Below, piece by piece: positions 43,068 through 43,203 of a DNA stretch of 43,203 bases (position 1 is its first letter; every line of letters starts with the position of its first letter). The notes under the pieces are model-generated. The model saw nothing but the letters and a program-made list of their open reading frames with translations. It searched no databases and was not told the origin of the DNA. The translations under genes were made by a program, and so were the position numbers. The stretch is from NCBI RefSeq assembly GCF_004771005.1, contig NZ_RQHV01000027.1:1-43203 (forward strand). Reading direction: 5' to 3'. The stretch is from Leptospira ilyithenensis. Lineage in GTDB: Bacteria > Spirochaetota > Leptospiria > Leptospirales > Leptospiraceae.

Positions 43068-43203
43068 CAATCAAACGGAAAACATTCCACGCTCTTTTTC
43101 GCGGAACCTCCTGTTCCGACGAAAAAACTTCGGCCATCCTGGCCTACGTCACCGCGAGAAATGATTTCCGTGTTTTAAGAATGAATCACTGTAATTGATT
43201 TCC
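43068..43203 (+). repeat. Structured dispersed repeat, right copy
   Basis: This is an exact match to 1-136, including the four-A run that differs from the internal copy. The copy is cut by the window end at base 136 of the unit. Together with the left copy it gives perfect terminal direct repeats. Confidence 0.9.

Overview
The window looks like DNA from a leptospire, most likely of the saprophytic (L. biflexa-like) group. The reasons are AT-rich genes, many lipoproteins with loose spirochaetal lipoboxes, an opgGH glucan locus, an hmu haem-uptake locus with a HmuY-type lipoprotein, and many membrane-bound signalling proteins. No rRNA, tRNA or CRISPR array was seen. The first 136 bases are repeated exactly, in the same orientation, as the last 136 bases. 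A closely related third copy lies inverted at 38274-38428. The window may therefore be a circular replicon of about 43 kb written out with overlapping ends. The alternative is a contig that breaks at a dispersed repeat.

Layout. Bases 1-5777 carry a repeat copy, a stand-alone GyrI-like ligand-binding protein, a PpnP-type nucleoside phosphorylase, two divergent TetR regulators, an ArnT-like membrane glycosyltransferase with a small Cys-rich secreted protein, and a hotdog thioesterase divergent from a third TetR regulator. Bases 5800-9195 look like a replication and partition module: a winged-helix Rep-like protein, ParA, a ParB-position DNA-binding protein and a second winged-helix Rep-like protein. 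Its two intergenic regions share sequence boxes and strong hairpins. Bases 9208-15899 hold an adenylate cyclase, a VapBC toxin-antitoxin pair, a lipase-like lipoprotein pair, an EAL/YkuI_C phosphodiesterase and an esterase. Bases 15896-19954 are an opgG-orfX-opgH operon for periplasmic glucans, followed by an Aer-like chemoreceptor.

Bases 21788-27011 form a co-directional run: two unrecognised paralogous lipoproteins, a response regulator with an active-looking GGDEF domain, and an SrkA-like kinase. An RNA methyltransferase follows on the other strand. Bases 28038-36979 are a haem-acquisition island. hmuTUVS runs leftward. Rightward come two paralogous lipoproteins of unknown function, a HmuY-like lipoprotein and a TonB-dependent receptor. 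A 15-bp, 7-1-7 inverted repeat (consensus TGAGAYTNAGWCTCA) was found at four places in the window, all at promoters of this island, so a Fur-family regulator probably controls it as one regulon.

The right end holds a ceramidase-like membrane protein, an orphan XRE regulator, the inverted repeat copy, a small transcript-like unit, a PAS histidine kinase, a double-CDGSH iron-sulfur protein and a YfhO-like membrane protein. The candidates for undescribed biology are the haem-island lipoprotein pair with its operator, the 21788/23267 lipoprotein pair, the structured repeat, and the twin Rep/Par control regions. All functions are inferred from sequence alone.
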